Assembly (NCBI GenBank): GCA_040905045.1
Contig: JBBDSH010000050.1
Span: forward strand, 62,001 to 126,000
DNA length: 64,000 nt
Reading direction: 5' to 3'
Source of the DNA: JBBDSH01 sp040905045
Lineage (GTDB): Bacteria > Pseudomonadota > Gammaproteobacteria > Eutrophobiales > Eutrophobiaceae
Under the pieces are notes generated by a model, which saw only the letters and a program-made list of their open reading frames with translations, did not search any database and was not told where the DNA came from. Both the position numbers and the translations under genes were made by a program. Below are positions 34,874 to 44,083 of the stretch, in pieces (position 1 is the first letter of the stretch; every line of letters starts with the position of its first letter).

Positions 34874-36334
34874 ATGAAGCCGTCCCTACAATTAAAGATC
34901 GGTCAAAGCCTTACCATGACGCCGCAACTGCAGCAGGCCATCCGGCTGCTGCAGCTCTCCAGCATGGAACTGCAGACCGAAATCCAGGAAGCCCTGGATT
35001 CCAACATGATGCTGGAACTGGACGAAGGCGGCGACGAAGAACAGGAGGATGGCAACCAGGAACAAAACGACCGTCAGAATGATATGGAAGCCGCCCCCGG
35101 CAACGATTCCTCCAGTGAAAATGATATCCCCGGCGATCTGCCGATCGATACCGCATGGGAGGATATTTATGACGGCGGCGTCGGTTACGCCCGCGGCGGC
35201 GGCAATGAGGACGATTATAACGGTTATGACAACCGCGGCGGTGAAGAGAAAACCCTGGGGGAACATCTGCTCTGGCAACTGAATCTGACGCCCACGTCCG
35301 AAACGGACCGTGCCATCGCCACCGCCATTATCGACGCCCTCGACGATGATGGTTACCTGACCTGTTCACTCGAGGACATAAAGGGCCTGATGGGACAGGA
35401 GCCCGGCGTCGAACTGGACGAGGTAGAAGCCGTTCTGCACCTGGTCCAGGCCATGGAGCCCGCCGGCGTGGGCGCCCGGGACCTGAAGGAATGCCTGCAG
35501 CTGCAGCTTGCCCAGGCGGCTCCGGACACACCCTGGCTGGAAGAAGCAATCAAACTGGTCGACGAACACCTGGATCTGCTGGCTTCCCATGACTATGGAC
35601 AGTTGATGCGCAAACTGAAACTCCCGCGCGAGGATCTCTCGGAGGTCATTTCCCTGATCCAGTCGCTCAACCCGCGGCCCGGCGGGCTGATCCACGATCA
35701 AACCGTTCAGTATGTCATTCCGGATGTCTATGTTAAAAAGGTCAGGGGAGTCTGGCGCGTGGAACTGAACACCGATGCCATGCCCAGGCTGCGCATCAAT
35801 TCCGAGTACGCGCATATGATCAAACGCGCCGACAGCAGCAGTGACAATACATCCATGAAAGAGCACCTGCAGGAAGCACGCTGGTTCATCAAGAGTCTGC
35901 AAAGCCGCGCGGAGACCCTGCTGCGGGTCGCGTCCTGCATCGTGGAAAGGCAGCGCGCGTTTCTCGAATACGGCGAAGAGGCGATGAAGCCGTTGGTATT
36001 GCACGATATTGCTGAAACGCTGGACATGCACGAGTCCACCATCTCCCGCGTTACCACCCGCAAATATATGCATACGCCGCGGGGCGTATTCGAACTGAAA
36101 TATTTCTTCTCCAGTCATGTCAGTACGGATCAGGGCGGCACGGCATCGTCCACGGCCATACGTGCCCTGATCAAAAAACTGATCAGCGGTGAACAACCAC
36201 AAAAACCGCTGAGCGACAGCAAGATCGCTTCCCTGCTTGGAGAACAGGGCATCAACGTCGCGCGAAGAACCGTGGCGAAATACCGGGAGGCACTGTCGAT
36301 ACCGCCATCCAACGAGAGAAAGCGTTTGTTCTAG
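34874..36334 (+). CDS. rpoN: RpoN, sigma-54 factor
   Basis: RpoN directs RNA polymerase to -24/-12 promoters that need enhancer-binding activators. The 486 residues show region I (SLTMTPQLQQAIRLLQLSSMEL), a long acidic region II (about 55-125), the core-binding region III and the DNA-binding part with a helix-turn-helix (LDMHESTISRVTTRKYM) and the RpoN box ARRTVAKYRE near the C-terminus. ATG 34874 opens the usual N-terminus. Position after lptB and before hpf is canonical. Confidence 0.96.
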   Translation: MKPSLQLKIGQSLTMTPQLQQAIRLLQLSSMELQTEIQEALDSNMMLELDEGGDEEQEDGNQEQNDRQNDMEAAPGNDSSSENDIPGDLPIDTAWEDIYDGGVGYARGGGNEDDYNGYDNRGGEEKTLGEHLLWQLNLTPTSETDRAIATAIIDALDDDGYLTCSLEDIKGLMGQEPGVELDEVEAVLHLVQAMEPAGVGARDLKECLQLQLAQAAPDTPWLEEAIKLVDEHLDLLASHDYGQLMRKLKLPREDLSEVISLIQSLNPRPGGLIHDQTVQYVIPDVYVKKVRGVWRVELNTDAMPRLRINSEYAHMIKRADSSSDNTSMKEHLQEARWFIKSLQSRAETLLRVASCIVERQRAFLEYGEEAMKPLVLHDIAETLDMHESTISRVTTRKYMHTPRGVFELKYFFSSHVSTDQGGTASSTAIRALIKKLISGEQPQKPLSDSKIASLLGEQGINVARRTVAKYREALSIPPSNERKRLF

Positions 36335-36356
36335 ATAAAACCGTCAGGAGATTCAT

Positions 36357-36686
36357 ATGCAGATTAATTTGACCGGACATCATATTGATATCACTCCCGC
36401 CTTGCGTTCCTATGTGGAGACAAAATTTGAAAAACTGGAACGCCATTTCGACAATATGACCAACATACATGTCATACTTACCGTTCAGAAAGAACGCCAG
36501 ATTGCCGAGGCCACCATACATGTTAATAGGGGCAACCTGTTCGCCGAAGCGGAACAGACCGATATGTACGCGGCCATCGACGAACTGATCGACAAACTCG
36601 ACCGCCAGGTCAAGAAGCATAAGGAAAAGCTCACGGACCACCACAACAGGGAAGGCAGGATGAAAAACCATGAACAACCCGAGTAA
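36357..36686 (+). CDS. hpf: HPF, short-form ribosome hibernation promoting factor
   Basis: HPF binds the 30S decoding site and helps form 100S dimers in stationary phase. The 109 residues begin MQINLTGHHIDITPALRSYV and contain the central KLERHFDNM and the basic helix DRQVKKHKEKLTDHH, without the long C-terminal dimerisation domain. CAGGAG precedes the ATG. Proximity to rpoN and ptsN is usual. Confidence 0.94.
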   Translation: MQINLTGHHIDITPALRSYVETKFEKLERHFDNMTNIHVILTVQKERQIAEATIHVNRGNLFAEAEQTDMYAAIDELIDKLDRQVKKHKEKLTDHHNREGRMKNHEQPE

Positions 36687-36714
36687 CCCGGCCACCCGCA
36701 AGTGAACTTTAACC

Positions 36715-37161
36715 ATGCAAATATCTGAAATATTATCCCCGGACAGAGTCCGTTGTGACATCGACAACCAGAGCAAAAAAGCCGCTCTGGAAACACTGTC
36801 CTCGCTTATCGCCGACGCCGATTCCGGCATTTCCCAGGGCGAGGTTTTCGACAGCCTCATCGCCAGGGAGCGGCTGGGCAGCACCGGGCTGGGCGAGGGC
36901 ATTGCCCTGCCTCACGGCCGTCTGAAAAACGCGGACCACGCCCTGGGGGCGTTTATACGCCTGCGATCGGCAATAGATTATGATGCCGTGGACCAGAAAC
37001 CCGTGGACCTGCTGTTTGCCCTGCTGGTACCGGAAGAGTCCACGGAGGAACATCTGCAGATCCTGTCGAAACTTGCCGAATTGTTCAGCAAGCCGGAAAT
37101 GCTGGGCAAACTTCGTTCCGAAGGAGACACGGCCGGGATATTCTCACTGTTGACCGAATAA
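36715..37161 (+). CDS. ptsN: PtsN, nitrogen-regulatory EIIA(Ntr)
   Basis: PtsN is a phospho-acceptor in the nitrogen PTS and signals to K+ transport and other targets. The 148 residues follow the EIIA-fructose fold, with the active-site His in GEGIALPHGRL and the stretch DLLFALLVPE. The phosphorelay partners HPr and EI are encoded about 3 kb downstream, along with HprK. Confidence 0.94.
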   Translation: MQISEILSPDRVRCDIDNQSKKAALETLSSLIADADSGISQGEVFDSLIARERLGSTGLGEGIALPHGRLKNADHALGAFIRLRSAIDYDAVDQKPVDLLFALLVPEESTEEHLQILSKLAELFSKPEMLGKLRSEGDTAGIFSLLTE

Positions 37162-37165
37162 ACCC

Positions 37166-38197
37166 ATGGCCAACAACAATGATCACATCAGTGTCAGTGA
37201 GCTGTTCGAAAAATACGGAGAACGACTGAGCCTGCAGTGGATTGCCGGCAAGCACGGCGGCGCTAATATAATCACGCCGGAGGAATACCGGGCCGGCCCG
37301 ATGGATTACGTCAGGGACGACATGGATGATCTGATAACGGAGCCCGCGGGAAGCGAAGCAAGAACACCCGGCAAATCGCTTGCGGGCTATCTGAACCTGA
37401 TCCATCCCCACCAGATTCAGATCCTGGGAAATGTGGAACTGGATTATCTGGAGCAACTTCGGGACATTACCCGGCACGACACGGTCAAACAGCTTATCTC
37501 ACAGAGTCCGGCCTGTATTGTCATGGCCGAGAAATGCGAACCCCCGCCGTATCTGACCCTGCGTTGTAATGAATACAACATCCCGCTTTTCACCTCGAGC
37601 CTGACCAGCGTCCAGTTATCGGACTCGCTTCGTTATTACCTGACAAATCTGTTCGCGGACACGACCGTACTGCACGGTGTGTTCATGGAGGTCATGACCA
37701 TCGGCGTTCTGCTGACAGGGCCCAGCGGCATCGGCAAGAGTGAGCTGGCCCTGGAACTCATTGCGCGCGGCCACAGCCGGCTGGTTGCCGACGATGCGCC
37801 GAAATTCTCGCGTATCGCCCCCGATATTGTCCGCGGAAGCTGTCCGGAAATACTGCGTGACTTTCTGGAAGTACGCGGCATAGGCATTATCAATGTAAGG
37901 AAACTCTACGGCGACAGCAGTATAAAGAATGAAAAATACCTGCGCCTGATCATCCAGCTTGAACGCATGGATGAAAACAAGCTTATGCAACTGGACAGGC
38001 TGGAGGGAAGTTATCGCAACCGAAAGGTGCTTGACGTGGAGATCCCCGAAATCACGCTGCCGGTGGCGCCGGGCCGCAACTTGGCCGTGTTGCTGGAGTG
38101 CGCTGTACGTAACCATGTCCTGCGAGCCGGCGGTTACGACGCCTCGCAAGAATTTGTTGAAAAGCAACAGCTACTGATCAATCAGAACAGTGGCTGA
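37166..38197 (+). CDS. hprK: HprK, HPr serine kinase/phosphorylase
   Basis: HprK phosphorylates and dephosphorylates HPr at the regulatory serine. The 343 residues have an N-terminal MurF-like domain and a C-terminal kinase domain with Walker A GPSGIGKSELALEL and the family signature LEVRGIGIINV. HprK is usual in Firmicutes and in many Proteobacteria outside the enterics. HPr encoded below keeps the target serine. The 3' end overlaps rapZ by 8 bases. Confidence 0.95.
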   Translation: MANNNDHISVSELFEKYGERLSLQWIAGKHGGANIITPEEYRAGPMDYVRDDMDDLITEPAGSEARTPGKSLAGYLNLIHPHQIQILGNVELDYLEQLRDITRHDTVKQLISQSPACIVMAEKCEPPPYLTLRCNEYNIPLFTSSLTSVQLSDSLRYYLTNLFADTTVLHGVFMEVMTIGVLLTGPSGIGKSELALELIARGHSRLVADDAPKFSRIAPDIVRGSCPEILRDFLEVRGIGIINVRKLYGDSSIKNEKYLRLIIQLERMDENKLMQLDRLEGSYRNRKVLDVEIPEITLPVAPGRNLAVLLECAVRNHVLRAGGYDASQEFVEKQQLLINQNSG

Positions 38198-39053
38198 AGA
38201 AACGACAACGCGCCGCGTTATTTTTGTCAGCGGCCTTTCCGGGGCCGGCAAGTCCGTTGTCCTGCACACCCTGGAAGACCTCAATTACTACTGCATCGAC
38301 AATCTGCCCATCAGCCTGATGGATAAACTGGCCGGCGAGATCGACCGGCTTCCGGAAAACATCGCCATCGGCATCGACGCCCGTAACATCAAGCGGGAAC
38401 TGACCGATCTGCCGGACAGCATAAAGGCCATCAGGGAACACGGTGTTGCCACCGAGCTCATCTTCCTCGATGCGAGCGAGGATGTACTGACGAAGCGGTT
38501 CAGCGAAACACGCCGCAAGCATCCCCTGTCATCAGACAACATTCCTTTATATGAGGCTATTACAAAAGAACGGGAAATCCTCAGCTCGTTGTCGGAAACC
38601 GCCGATCTGCGTATCGACACAAGCCACAATACGGTGCATGATCTTCGCAATCTAATCAGGGAGCGGATCACTGATCGTGCTGTCGATACACTTTCCATAC
38701 AGGTCATGTCTTTCGGCTACAAGTTCGGCACGCCCCGCGACGCCGATTTTATTTTCGATGTCCGTTGCCTTCCCAACCCCTACTGGGACAACACACTCAG
38801 GCCTTACTCCGGCAGGGAACAACCGGTGATTGATTTCCTCGAACAGCAGGCCGGGGTGCTGCGCATGCGTGAACAGCTCACATCATTCCTGACGGAATGG
38901 ATCCCCGCCTTTGAAAATGAGAACCGGAGCTATCTGACCGTCGCCATAGGCTGTACCGGCGGCCGGCATCGATCCGTCTATCTGGCCGACCGCCTGACCG
39001 GGGATCTGCGCGCTGGCGGCCGGCCGATTATACTGCGTCACCGGGACATCTGA
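38190..39053 (+). CDS. rapZ: RapZ, RNase adapter / nucleotide-binding protein
   Basis: RapZ binds small RNAs and, in E. coli, controls glucosamine-6-phosphate synthase. The 287 residues start at GTG 38190 and have Walker A SGLSGAGKSVVLHTLED, the DARN-type block GIDARNIK, LDASEDVLTKRFSETRRKHPL and a conserved C-terminal GCTGGRHRSVYLADRL. A 30-base inverted repeat begins 7 bases after the stop. Confidence 0.95.
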   Translation: MAEETTTRRVIFVSGLSGAGKSVVLHTLEDLNYYCIDNLPISLMDKLAGEIDRLPENIAIGIDARNIKRELTDLPDSIKAIREHGVATELIFLDASEDVLTKRFSETRRKHPLSSDNIPLYEAITKEREILSSLSETADLRIDTSHNTVHDLRNLIRERITDRAVDTLSIQVMSFGYKFGTPRDADFIFDVRCLPNPYWDNTLRPYSGREQPVIDFLEQQAGVLRMREQLTSFLTEWIPAFENENRSYLTVAIGCTGGRHRSVYLADRLTGDLRAGGRPIILRHRDI

Positions 39054-39060
39054 ATATGGG

Positions 39061-39188
39061 TTCCGAATCCGTGTCCAATCCGGAAACCTGTAAGCGGACC
39101 GTACGCGGCGGGGATGCCGCATTCGAGCTGCAAGGATGTATTTACCGCGTGTCTGTGTCAGGTTTCCGGATTGGACACGGATTCGGAA
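39061..39188. repeat. Perfect 30-bp inverted repeat between rapZ and EIIA
   Basis: Arms 39061-39090 and 39159-39188 are exact complements around a 68-base spacer. The element has no visible coding role. It occupies nearly the whole rapZ-EIIA gap and its right arm reaches to within 3 bases of the likely EIIA start. It does not match the 5432-5647 element, although its outermost TTCCGAAT is similar to that terminal repeat. Confidence 0.7.
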
Positions 39189-39191
39189 CAG

Positions 39192-39590
39192 TTGTATAGA
39201 GCCGTGGCCGCCGGTCTTCTCATACTGACTCACGACGGCATCGGGCCCGCCTTGCTGGGCACGGCGACACTGATGCTGGAAGGCTGCCCGCTGACGGCCA
39301 AACTCCTCAATGTCAGCACCGAGAGCGATCCGGATCAGTTGTTGATAGACACAACGGAACTGGCGGAGGCACTGGACAGCGGCGACGGGGTTTTGATATT
39401 AACCGATCTGCCCGGCTCCACTCCCAGCAACATTGCCGCACAGATCGCGGGAATGAAAACAAACATACGCATCGTCAGCGGAGTGAACCTGTCCATGCTG
39501 ATACGCATTCTGAATTATCCGGATTGCAGCCTTGAAGAGCTGACGGCAAAAGCCCTGAGCGGCGGCCGCGACGGCATCGTCCAAATTTGA
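39192..39590 (+). CDS. PTS EIIA component, mannose family
   Basis: The protein carries the phospho-His motif GLLILTHDGIGPALL at its N-terminus and ILTDLPGSTPSNIA further on, as in ManX-type EIIA. No EIIB, EIIC or EIID gene is nearby, so it probably serves regulation rather than transport. Earlier in-frame codons (to 39114) would read through the inverted repeat; TTG 39192 gives 132 residues and GTG 39204 slightly fewer, both with the motif close to the N-terminus as expected. There is no good ribosome site because the repeat occupies that place. Confidence 0.85.
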   Translation: MYRAVAAGLLILTHDGIGPALLGTATLMLEGCPLTAKLLNVSTESDPDQLLIDTTELAEALDSGDGVLILTDLPGSTPSNIAAQIAGMKTNIRIVSGVNLSMLIRILNYPDCSLEELTAKALSGGRDGIVQI

Positions 39591-39624
39591 CGCTTTGCGC
39601 CATCCGACCACCATTAAAAGATCT

Positions 39625-39767
39625 GCCACAGAGGACACAGAGAACCACAGAGGACAAAATATCATATGTTATTTTTGGTGGATAAATCGGCCAATCCGGT
39701 TGCACTTGCGCAAGCCGCTAAACAAGCTTTTCATCTTTTCTCTGTGGCCCTCTGTGTCCTCTGTGGC
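39625..39767. repeat. CCACAGAG-type inverted repeat between EIIA and ptsH
   Basis: GCCACAGAGGACACAGAG (39625-39642) and its exact complement (39750-39767) enclose about 107 bases without a gene. Related words recur at 55752-56021. Such repeats occur in intergenic space of many environmental bacteria. It lies in the 212-base EIIA-ptsH gap and may fold in the operon transcript. Confidence 0.6.
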
Positions 39768-39802
39768 TAAATAAATAACGCAACACTGGCTCAAGGCGAA
39801 CA

Positions 39803-40072
39803 ATGCAACGCAAGAAAATCACAATAATAAACAAGCTGGGACTGCATGCCAGGGCCGCGGCCAAGCTGGTGCAGACCGCGTCCGCGTTCGAAAGTGAAAT
39901 CTATCTGGTGCAAAAGGACAAAAAAGTCAGCGGCAAAAGCATAATGGGGATCATGATGCTGGCGGCTTCCAGGGGGACGGAAATCGAACTTGTGATATCG
40001 GGGAAGGACGAGGAACAGGCCATGGCCGAAATTGAAGCGCTGATACAGGACCGCTTCGGGGAAGCCGAATGA
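39803..40072 (+). CDS. ptsH: HPr, PTS phosphocarrier
   Basis: The 89 residues have the active-site His in NKLGLHARAAAKLV and the regulatory serine in VSGKSIMGIMML, the target of the HprK encoded 2.6 kb upstream. The sequence fits an HPr of the proteobacterial regulatory PTS. It overlaps ptsI by 4 bases (ATGA), so the two are coupled. Confidence 0.95.
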   Translation: MQRKKITIINKLGLHARAAAKLVQTASAFESEIYLVQKDKKVSGKSIMGIMMLAASRGTEIELVISGKDEEQAMAEIEALIQDRFGEAE

Positions 40073-41814
40073 CTTTTTCCCTGCATGGCGTGGGTGTCTC
40101 CGATGGTATTGCCATCGGCAAGGTCCATGTCATCGAACGGGATCGCTTCGACATCCCGGAATACAGAATCGAGGAGTCCCGGGTGGATGCCGAGGTGGAA
40201 CGACTTTCCCAGGCGGTTACCAGCGCCAAACAACAGTTGCGCGCCATACGCGATCATATTCCGTCGGCCACGGCCGTTGATATCAGTGCATTCATTGACA
40301 CTCACCTGCTGATGCTTGACGACACGGCCCTGCTGCAGGAACCCGAGCGTCTCATCAGGGAACATCGTTACAACGCCGAGTGGGCGCTGAAATTCCAGCG
40401 CGATGCGCTGGTCAGTGTCTTTGATGAAATGGACGATCCCTATCTGCGCACGCGCAAGGATGATGTGGATCACGTCGTCAACCGCGTTCTGCGAATTCTG
40501 CTGAAACAGTCCCCGTTAAAGCATGAGGAACCCGACAATAAGCTGGACGGTTATATCATTCTCGCCAACGATCTGACTCCGGCCGATACAGTCCTGATGC
40601 AGCACGGCGGTGTCGTTGCCTTTGCCACCGAGTACGGCGGCCCCACATCCCATACGGCAATCCTGGCCCGCAGCCTCGGCATTCCCGCCATTATCGGCCT
40701 GAACCGGGCGCGCCGTTATATCCATGAAGATGATCTGGTTATCATCGACGGCATCTCCGGTGTTGTCATCGTTGATCCGGACGAGAAAACACAGGCTTAT
40801 TACAGGGCCAGACAGCAGGAATACCTGCGTTCGCGCGCGCAACTCATTTCCCTGCGCGAAGCCCCGGCCGTCACCCTGGACGGAACCACGGTCGAACTGA
40901 TGGCCAATATTGAACTGCCCCGGGATTTCGACACGGTTCTGGAGGTCGGCGCCGCCGGTGTGGGACTGTACCGGACTGAATTCCTGTATATGAACCGAAC
41001 CTCGCCGCCCGACGAGGAAGAGCATTTCCGGACCTATTGCGAGGTCATCGAAATACTCAAGGGCCTGCCCCTGACCATTCGCACCCTGGACCTGGGCGCG
41101 GACAAACAGGTGGACGGCGGGCGCCAGGCCGGCCCGGTACAATCCAATCCGGCCCTGGGACTGCGCGCCATCCGGCTTTGTCTCAAGGATCCGTCGCTGT
41201 TCCGGCCGCAGTTACGGGCCATACTGCGAGCCTCGGCCCGCGGACCCCTGCGGCTGATGATACCGATGCTGTCCAATCTGCAGGAGGCGAACCAGGTTCT
41301 GGAATTACTCGAAGAGATCAAGTCGGAACTGGACCAAAAAGGTATTGCCTATGACCATGACCTCCCCGTAGGTGCCATGATCGAAGTGCCGGCCGCCGCC
41401 ATCTGCGCCGACGTCTTTGTCCGTTACCTGGACTTCCTGTCCATCGGCACCAACGATCTGATCCAGTACACCATTGCCATCGACCGGGTTAATGACGAGG
41501 TCAATTATCTCTATGACCCGCTGCATCCCGCCGTCCTCCGGCTTATCAAGATGACCATCGATGCCGGGCGTGAGGCGGACGTCCCCATAGCCATGTGCGG
41601 CGAGATGGCCGGAGACAAGCGCATGGCCCGCCTGTTGCTGGCCCTGGGACTGCGTGAGTTCAGCATTCATCCCGCCAACCTGCTGGAGATCAAACAAACC
41701 ATTACTCAAACCAGCGTCAGAGACCTTGACGAACTGGCCAGGCAGGCCCTCGCCGCCGCCAACGGCGCCGAAGTGGCGGAATTGCTGGACAAGACCGAAC
41801 AACGGCCGCACTAA
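40069..41814 (+). CDS. ptsI: PTS enzyme I
   Basis: Enzyme I passes phosphate from PEP to HPr. The 581 residues show the HPr-binding helical N-terminal part, the active-site His in GGPTSHTAILARSLG (about residue 190), and a C-terminal PEP-binding TIM barrel with GLYRTEFLYMNR, TIRTLDLGADK and FLSIGTNDLIQYT. No sugar permease is encoded in the window. Confidence 0.95.
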   Translation: MTFSLHGVGVSDGIAIGKVHVIERDRFDIPEYRIEESRVDAEVERLSQAVTSAKQQLRAIRDHIPSATAVDISAFIDTHLLMLDDTALLQEPERLIREHRYNAEWALKFQRDALVSVFDEMDDPYLRTRKDDVDHVVNRVLRILLKQSPLKHEEPDNKLDGYIILANDLTPADTVLMQHGGVVAFATEYGGPTSHTAILARSLGIPAIIGLNRARRYIHEDDLVIIDGISGVVIVDPDEKTQAYYRARQQEYLRSRAQLISLREAPAVTLDGTTVELMANIELPRDFDTVLEVGAAGVGLYRTEFLYMNRTSPPDEEEHFRTYCEVIEILKGLPLTIRTLDLGADKQVDGGRQAGPVQSNPALGLRAIRLCLKDPSLFRPQLRAILRASARGPLRLMIPMLSNLQEANQVLELLEEIKSELDQKGIAYDHDLPVGAMIEVPAAAICADVFVRYLDFLSIGTNDLIQYTIAIDRVNDEVNYLYDPLHPAVLRLIKMTIDAGREADVPIAMCGEMAGDKRMARLLLALGLREFSIHPANLLEIKQTITQTSVRDLDELARQALAAANGAEVAELLDKTEQRPH

Positions 41815-42032
41815 GCAACGAACTCCCGCCGCAGGGATAACGCTGATACACTTAACCCTCGTATTGTGCCAGGCCGGATCAACCGGCGAGGAGCTAGGCG
41901 ATATTGAAACCGACCATTCCGACTTCATCACCCCTGACCTTTTGCCCCTCACACCTTACTCATGAACCCATGCTCCGTCGTCTGCGGGCGCAGCTAACTT
42001 AAGGCCGGCTGCAAGCTGAATCGTTGGCACCT

Positions 42033-43367
42033 ATGGCAGATAACGAAATACAGGAAAACCTGCTTGAAGCACTGGAAACCGAGGATGTTGATCGCGTCCG
42101 CGATCTGCTAAACGAGCTGCACCCTTCGGAAATCGCCGACCTGCTGGAGAGCCAGCCGGGCAAGGCGCGCGAGCAGATCTGGAATCTGGTTGATACGCAG
42201 ATCGAAGGCGAAGTCCTGTCCCACGCCCACGATTCAGTCCGTACCGGACTGCTGAAGCAGATGCCGCCGGGCCGTCTGGCACGGATAACCCGGGACCTGG
42301 ACGCCGATGATCTTGTTGATATTCTCAACGATCTGCCCGAAGACATGGCCGACAGCGTTCTTCTGTCCATGGACGTACAAAACCGGGAACGCCTGGCCTC
42401 AATCCTCGCCTACCCGGAAGATACCGCCGGCGGTCTTATGAACATCGACGTCGTCCCGGTGCGGGCCGATGTCACTCTGGACGTGGTAACGCGCTATCTG
42501 CGCGTTCTGGGCGAACTGCCGGAACAGACCGACAGCCTGATGGTGGTGGACCGGGAAAACCATTTCATCGGCATGCTGGCCCTGGCCGAGATCCTTACCC
42601 ACAAACCCGAGGCCACGGTGGGTGAATTGCTGCATTCGGGCGTCGAGATCACGGCCGATACGCCGGCGGAGGACGTGGCCAGATTGTTTGAACAGCGCGA
42701 CCTGTTGTCGGCGGCCGTAGTAGATGAGGACGGCGTATTGCTGGGCCGCATTACCATTGACGACGTGGTCGATGTCATCCAGGAACAGGCGGAGCACGCC
42801 GTGCGCAGCATGGCGGGCCTCACGGATGACGATACGTTCGCTCCCGTCCTTGCCAGTGCCGGTCGCCGCGCCGTGTGGCTGGGGATTAATATCATCACGG
42901 CATTCATTGCCGCCTCGGTGATAGGCCGGTTCGAAGACACCATCCGGCAACTGGTGGCGCTGGCGGTATTGATGCCGGTAGTCGCCAGCATGGGCGGGGT
43001 GGCCGGCAATCAGACCCTGACCATCACCATCCGCGGTCTGGCCCTGGGACATGTGGTTCGAAGCAATGTCCGGCCATTACTGCAAAGGGAACTGACCATC
43101 GGCATGCTCAACGGCGTGCTCCTGGCCCTGGTGGTCGCATTAATCGCTTTTCTCTGGTTTCATAATTCAAAGCTGTCCCTGGTTATCGGGGCGGCCATGA
43201 TCATTAACCTGATAATCGGCGCCCTCGCCGGCGCGCTGATTCCGTTGATACTGAAACGCCTGGGTATCGATCCGGCTGTCGCGGGAGGCATGCTGTTGAT
43301 GACCGTCACCGATGTGGTGGGGTTCCTGAGCTTTTTGGGGCTGGCGACTCTTTTTCTTATTGACTAG
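42033..43367 (+). CDS. mgtE: MgtE, magnesium transporter
   Basis: MgtE is a Mg2+ channel gated by cytoplasmic Mg2+. The 444 residues have the superhelical N domain (about 10-130, LHPSEIADLLESQPG), a CBS pair (about 135-260, with YPEDTAGGLMNID and GRITIDDVVDVIQEQAEH) and five C-terminal helices including the pore stretch PVVASMGGVAGNQTLTI. ATG 42033 is preferred over TTG 42024. The 200-base gap after ptsI has no gene. Position at the end of the PTS block is common in proteobacteria. Confidence 0.93.
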   Translation: MADNEIQENLLEALETEDVDRVRDLLNELHPSEIADLLESQPGKAREQIWNLVDTQIEGEVLSHAHDSVRTGLLKQMPPGRLARITRDLDADDLVDILNDLPEDMADSVLLSMDVQNRERLASILAYPEDTAGGLMNIDVVPVRADVTLDVVTRYLRVLGELPEQTDSLMVVDRENHFIGMLALAEILTHKPEATVGELLHSGVEITADTPAEDVARLFEQRDLLSAAVVDEDGVLLGRITIDDVVDVIQEQAEHAVRSMAGLTDDDTFAPVLASAGRRAVWLGINIITAFIAASVIGRFEDTIRQLVALAVLMPVVASMGGVAGNQTLTITIRGLALGHVVRSNVRPLLQRELTIGMLNGVLLALVVALIAFLWFHNSKLSLVIGAAMIINLIIGALAGALIPLILKRLGIDPAVAGGMLLMTVTDVVGFLSFLGLATLFLID

Positions 43368-43542
43368 TGGCTCGTGGCTCGTGGCTCGTGGCTCGTGGCT
43401 CGTGGCTCGTAAATGAGCATGTATTATTTCGACTGCGGGGAAACCCGTTTTTCAGAAAAAGTTCTCACACATAATGCTTCCTTACATCCTCTCGGGATGA
43501 CGTTGGATCCCTGAATCGAATAACAAGCCACGAACCACGAGC
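43367..43542. repeat. Six GTGGCTC tandem repeats and matching inverted arm
   Basis: GTGGCTC occurs six times in a row at 43367-43408, starting within the mgtE stop codon. The complement GCCACGAACCACGAGC is at 43527-43542 with one mismatch, ending against the DUF2782 stop. The intervening bases have no gene. It fills a convergent gene junction, like 22065-22186 and 50721-50832. Confidence 0.7.
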
Positions 43543-43887
43543 TTACCAGCTAAACAATATCCACTGGGGTACGCCGGGGTCTTCCTTGATCCCCCTGCGA
43601 TGAGACTCCATGCTGCCGTCGCCATCCCGGTCTATCAGGTAATAAGGCATGCCGACGTTCGGCGTTACCTTGACCATGTACAGAATACCGTTGACCCGGT
43701 ATTCCTCGATCACGGCGTCGTCCTTGCGGATAATTGTGACATCCGGCTCGATGGGCTGGCCGCTCTGGACCGCCTCCGGAATATCCGGCGGCGGCGGAAC
43801 CGCTTCCAGTTCCTCTTCGCTGTTATCCTGTGCCGACAATCCCGGCAGAAGGAACATCAATATTGTTATTGCTAGGATTTTTTTCAT
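43543..43887 (-). CDS. DUF2782 periplasmic protein
   Basis: The 114 residues begin with a signal peptide (KKILAITILMFLLPGLSAQ), then an acidic Pro-rich linker and the DUF2782 domain: PDVTIIRKDDAVIEEYRVNG, YMVKVTPNVGMPYYLIDRD and DGSMESH. Function is unknown; a DUF2782 gene next to polA is a recurrent gammaproteobacterial pairing. ATG 43887 is chosen for the signal peptide; upstream in-frame codons to 43992 add a leader without features. It diverges from polA. Confidence 0.85.
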   Translation of the reverse strand: MKKILAITILMFLLPGLSAQDNSEEELEAVPPPPDIPEAVQSGQPIEPDVTIIRKDDAVIEEYRVNGILYMVKVTPNVGMPYYLIDRDGDGSMESHRRGIKEDPGVPQWILFSW

Positions 43888-44083
43888 ACGATTTTTCCTG
43901 TCAGGCTCTCGCCCGGTTTCCGGACCGGCCACGGTGAATAAATCCGGGCGGTCCCCGCCGCTTTCCGCAAAACCGCCACCTGTCGTGATCATCCGGGTTT
44001 ATCCCCGGTTCTGCAATCGCTTCCATCACAATCCGCAGGATTTTCTGCAAACATGATCACGATCACCCGGCGACAATTCCCGA

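Noticed and set aside
39114..39191. N-terminal extension of the EIIA protein
   Set aside because: The codons read through the right arm of the inverted repeat and give a Cys/Ser-rich leader not expected in the family.
43367..43408. Possible CRISPR array or coding repeat
   Set aside because: The unit is only 7 bases with no spacers; it is a simple tandem repeat with an inverted partner.
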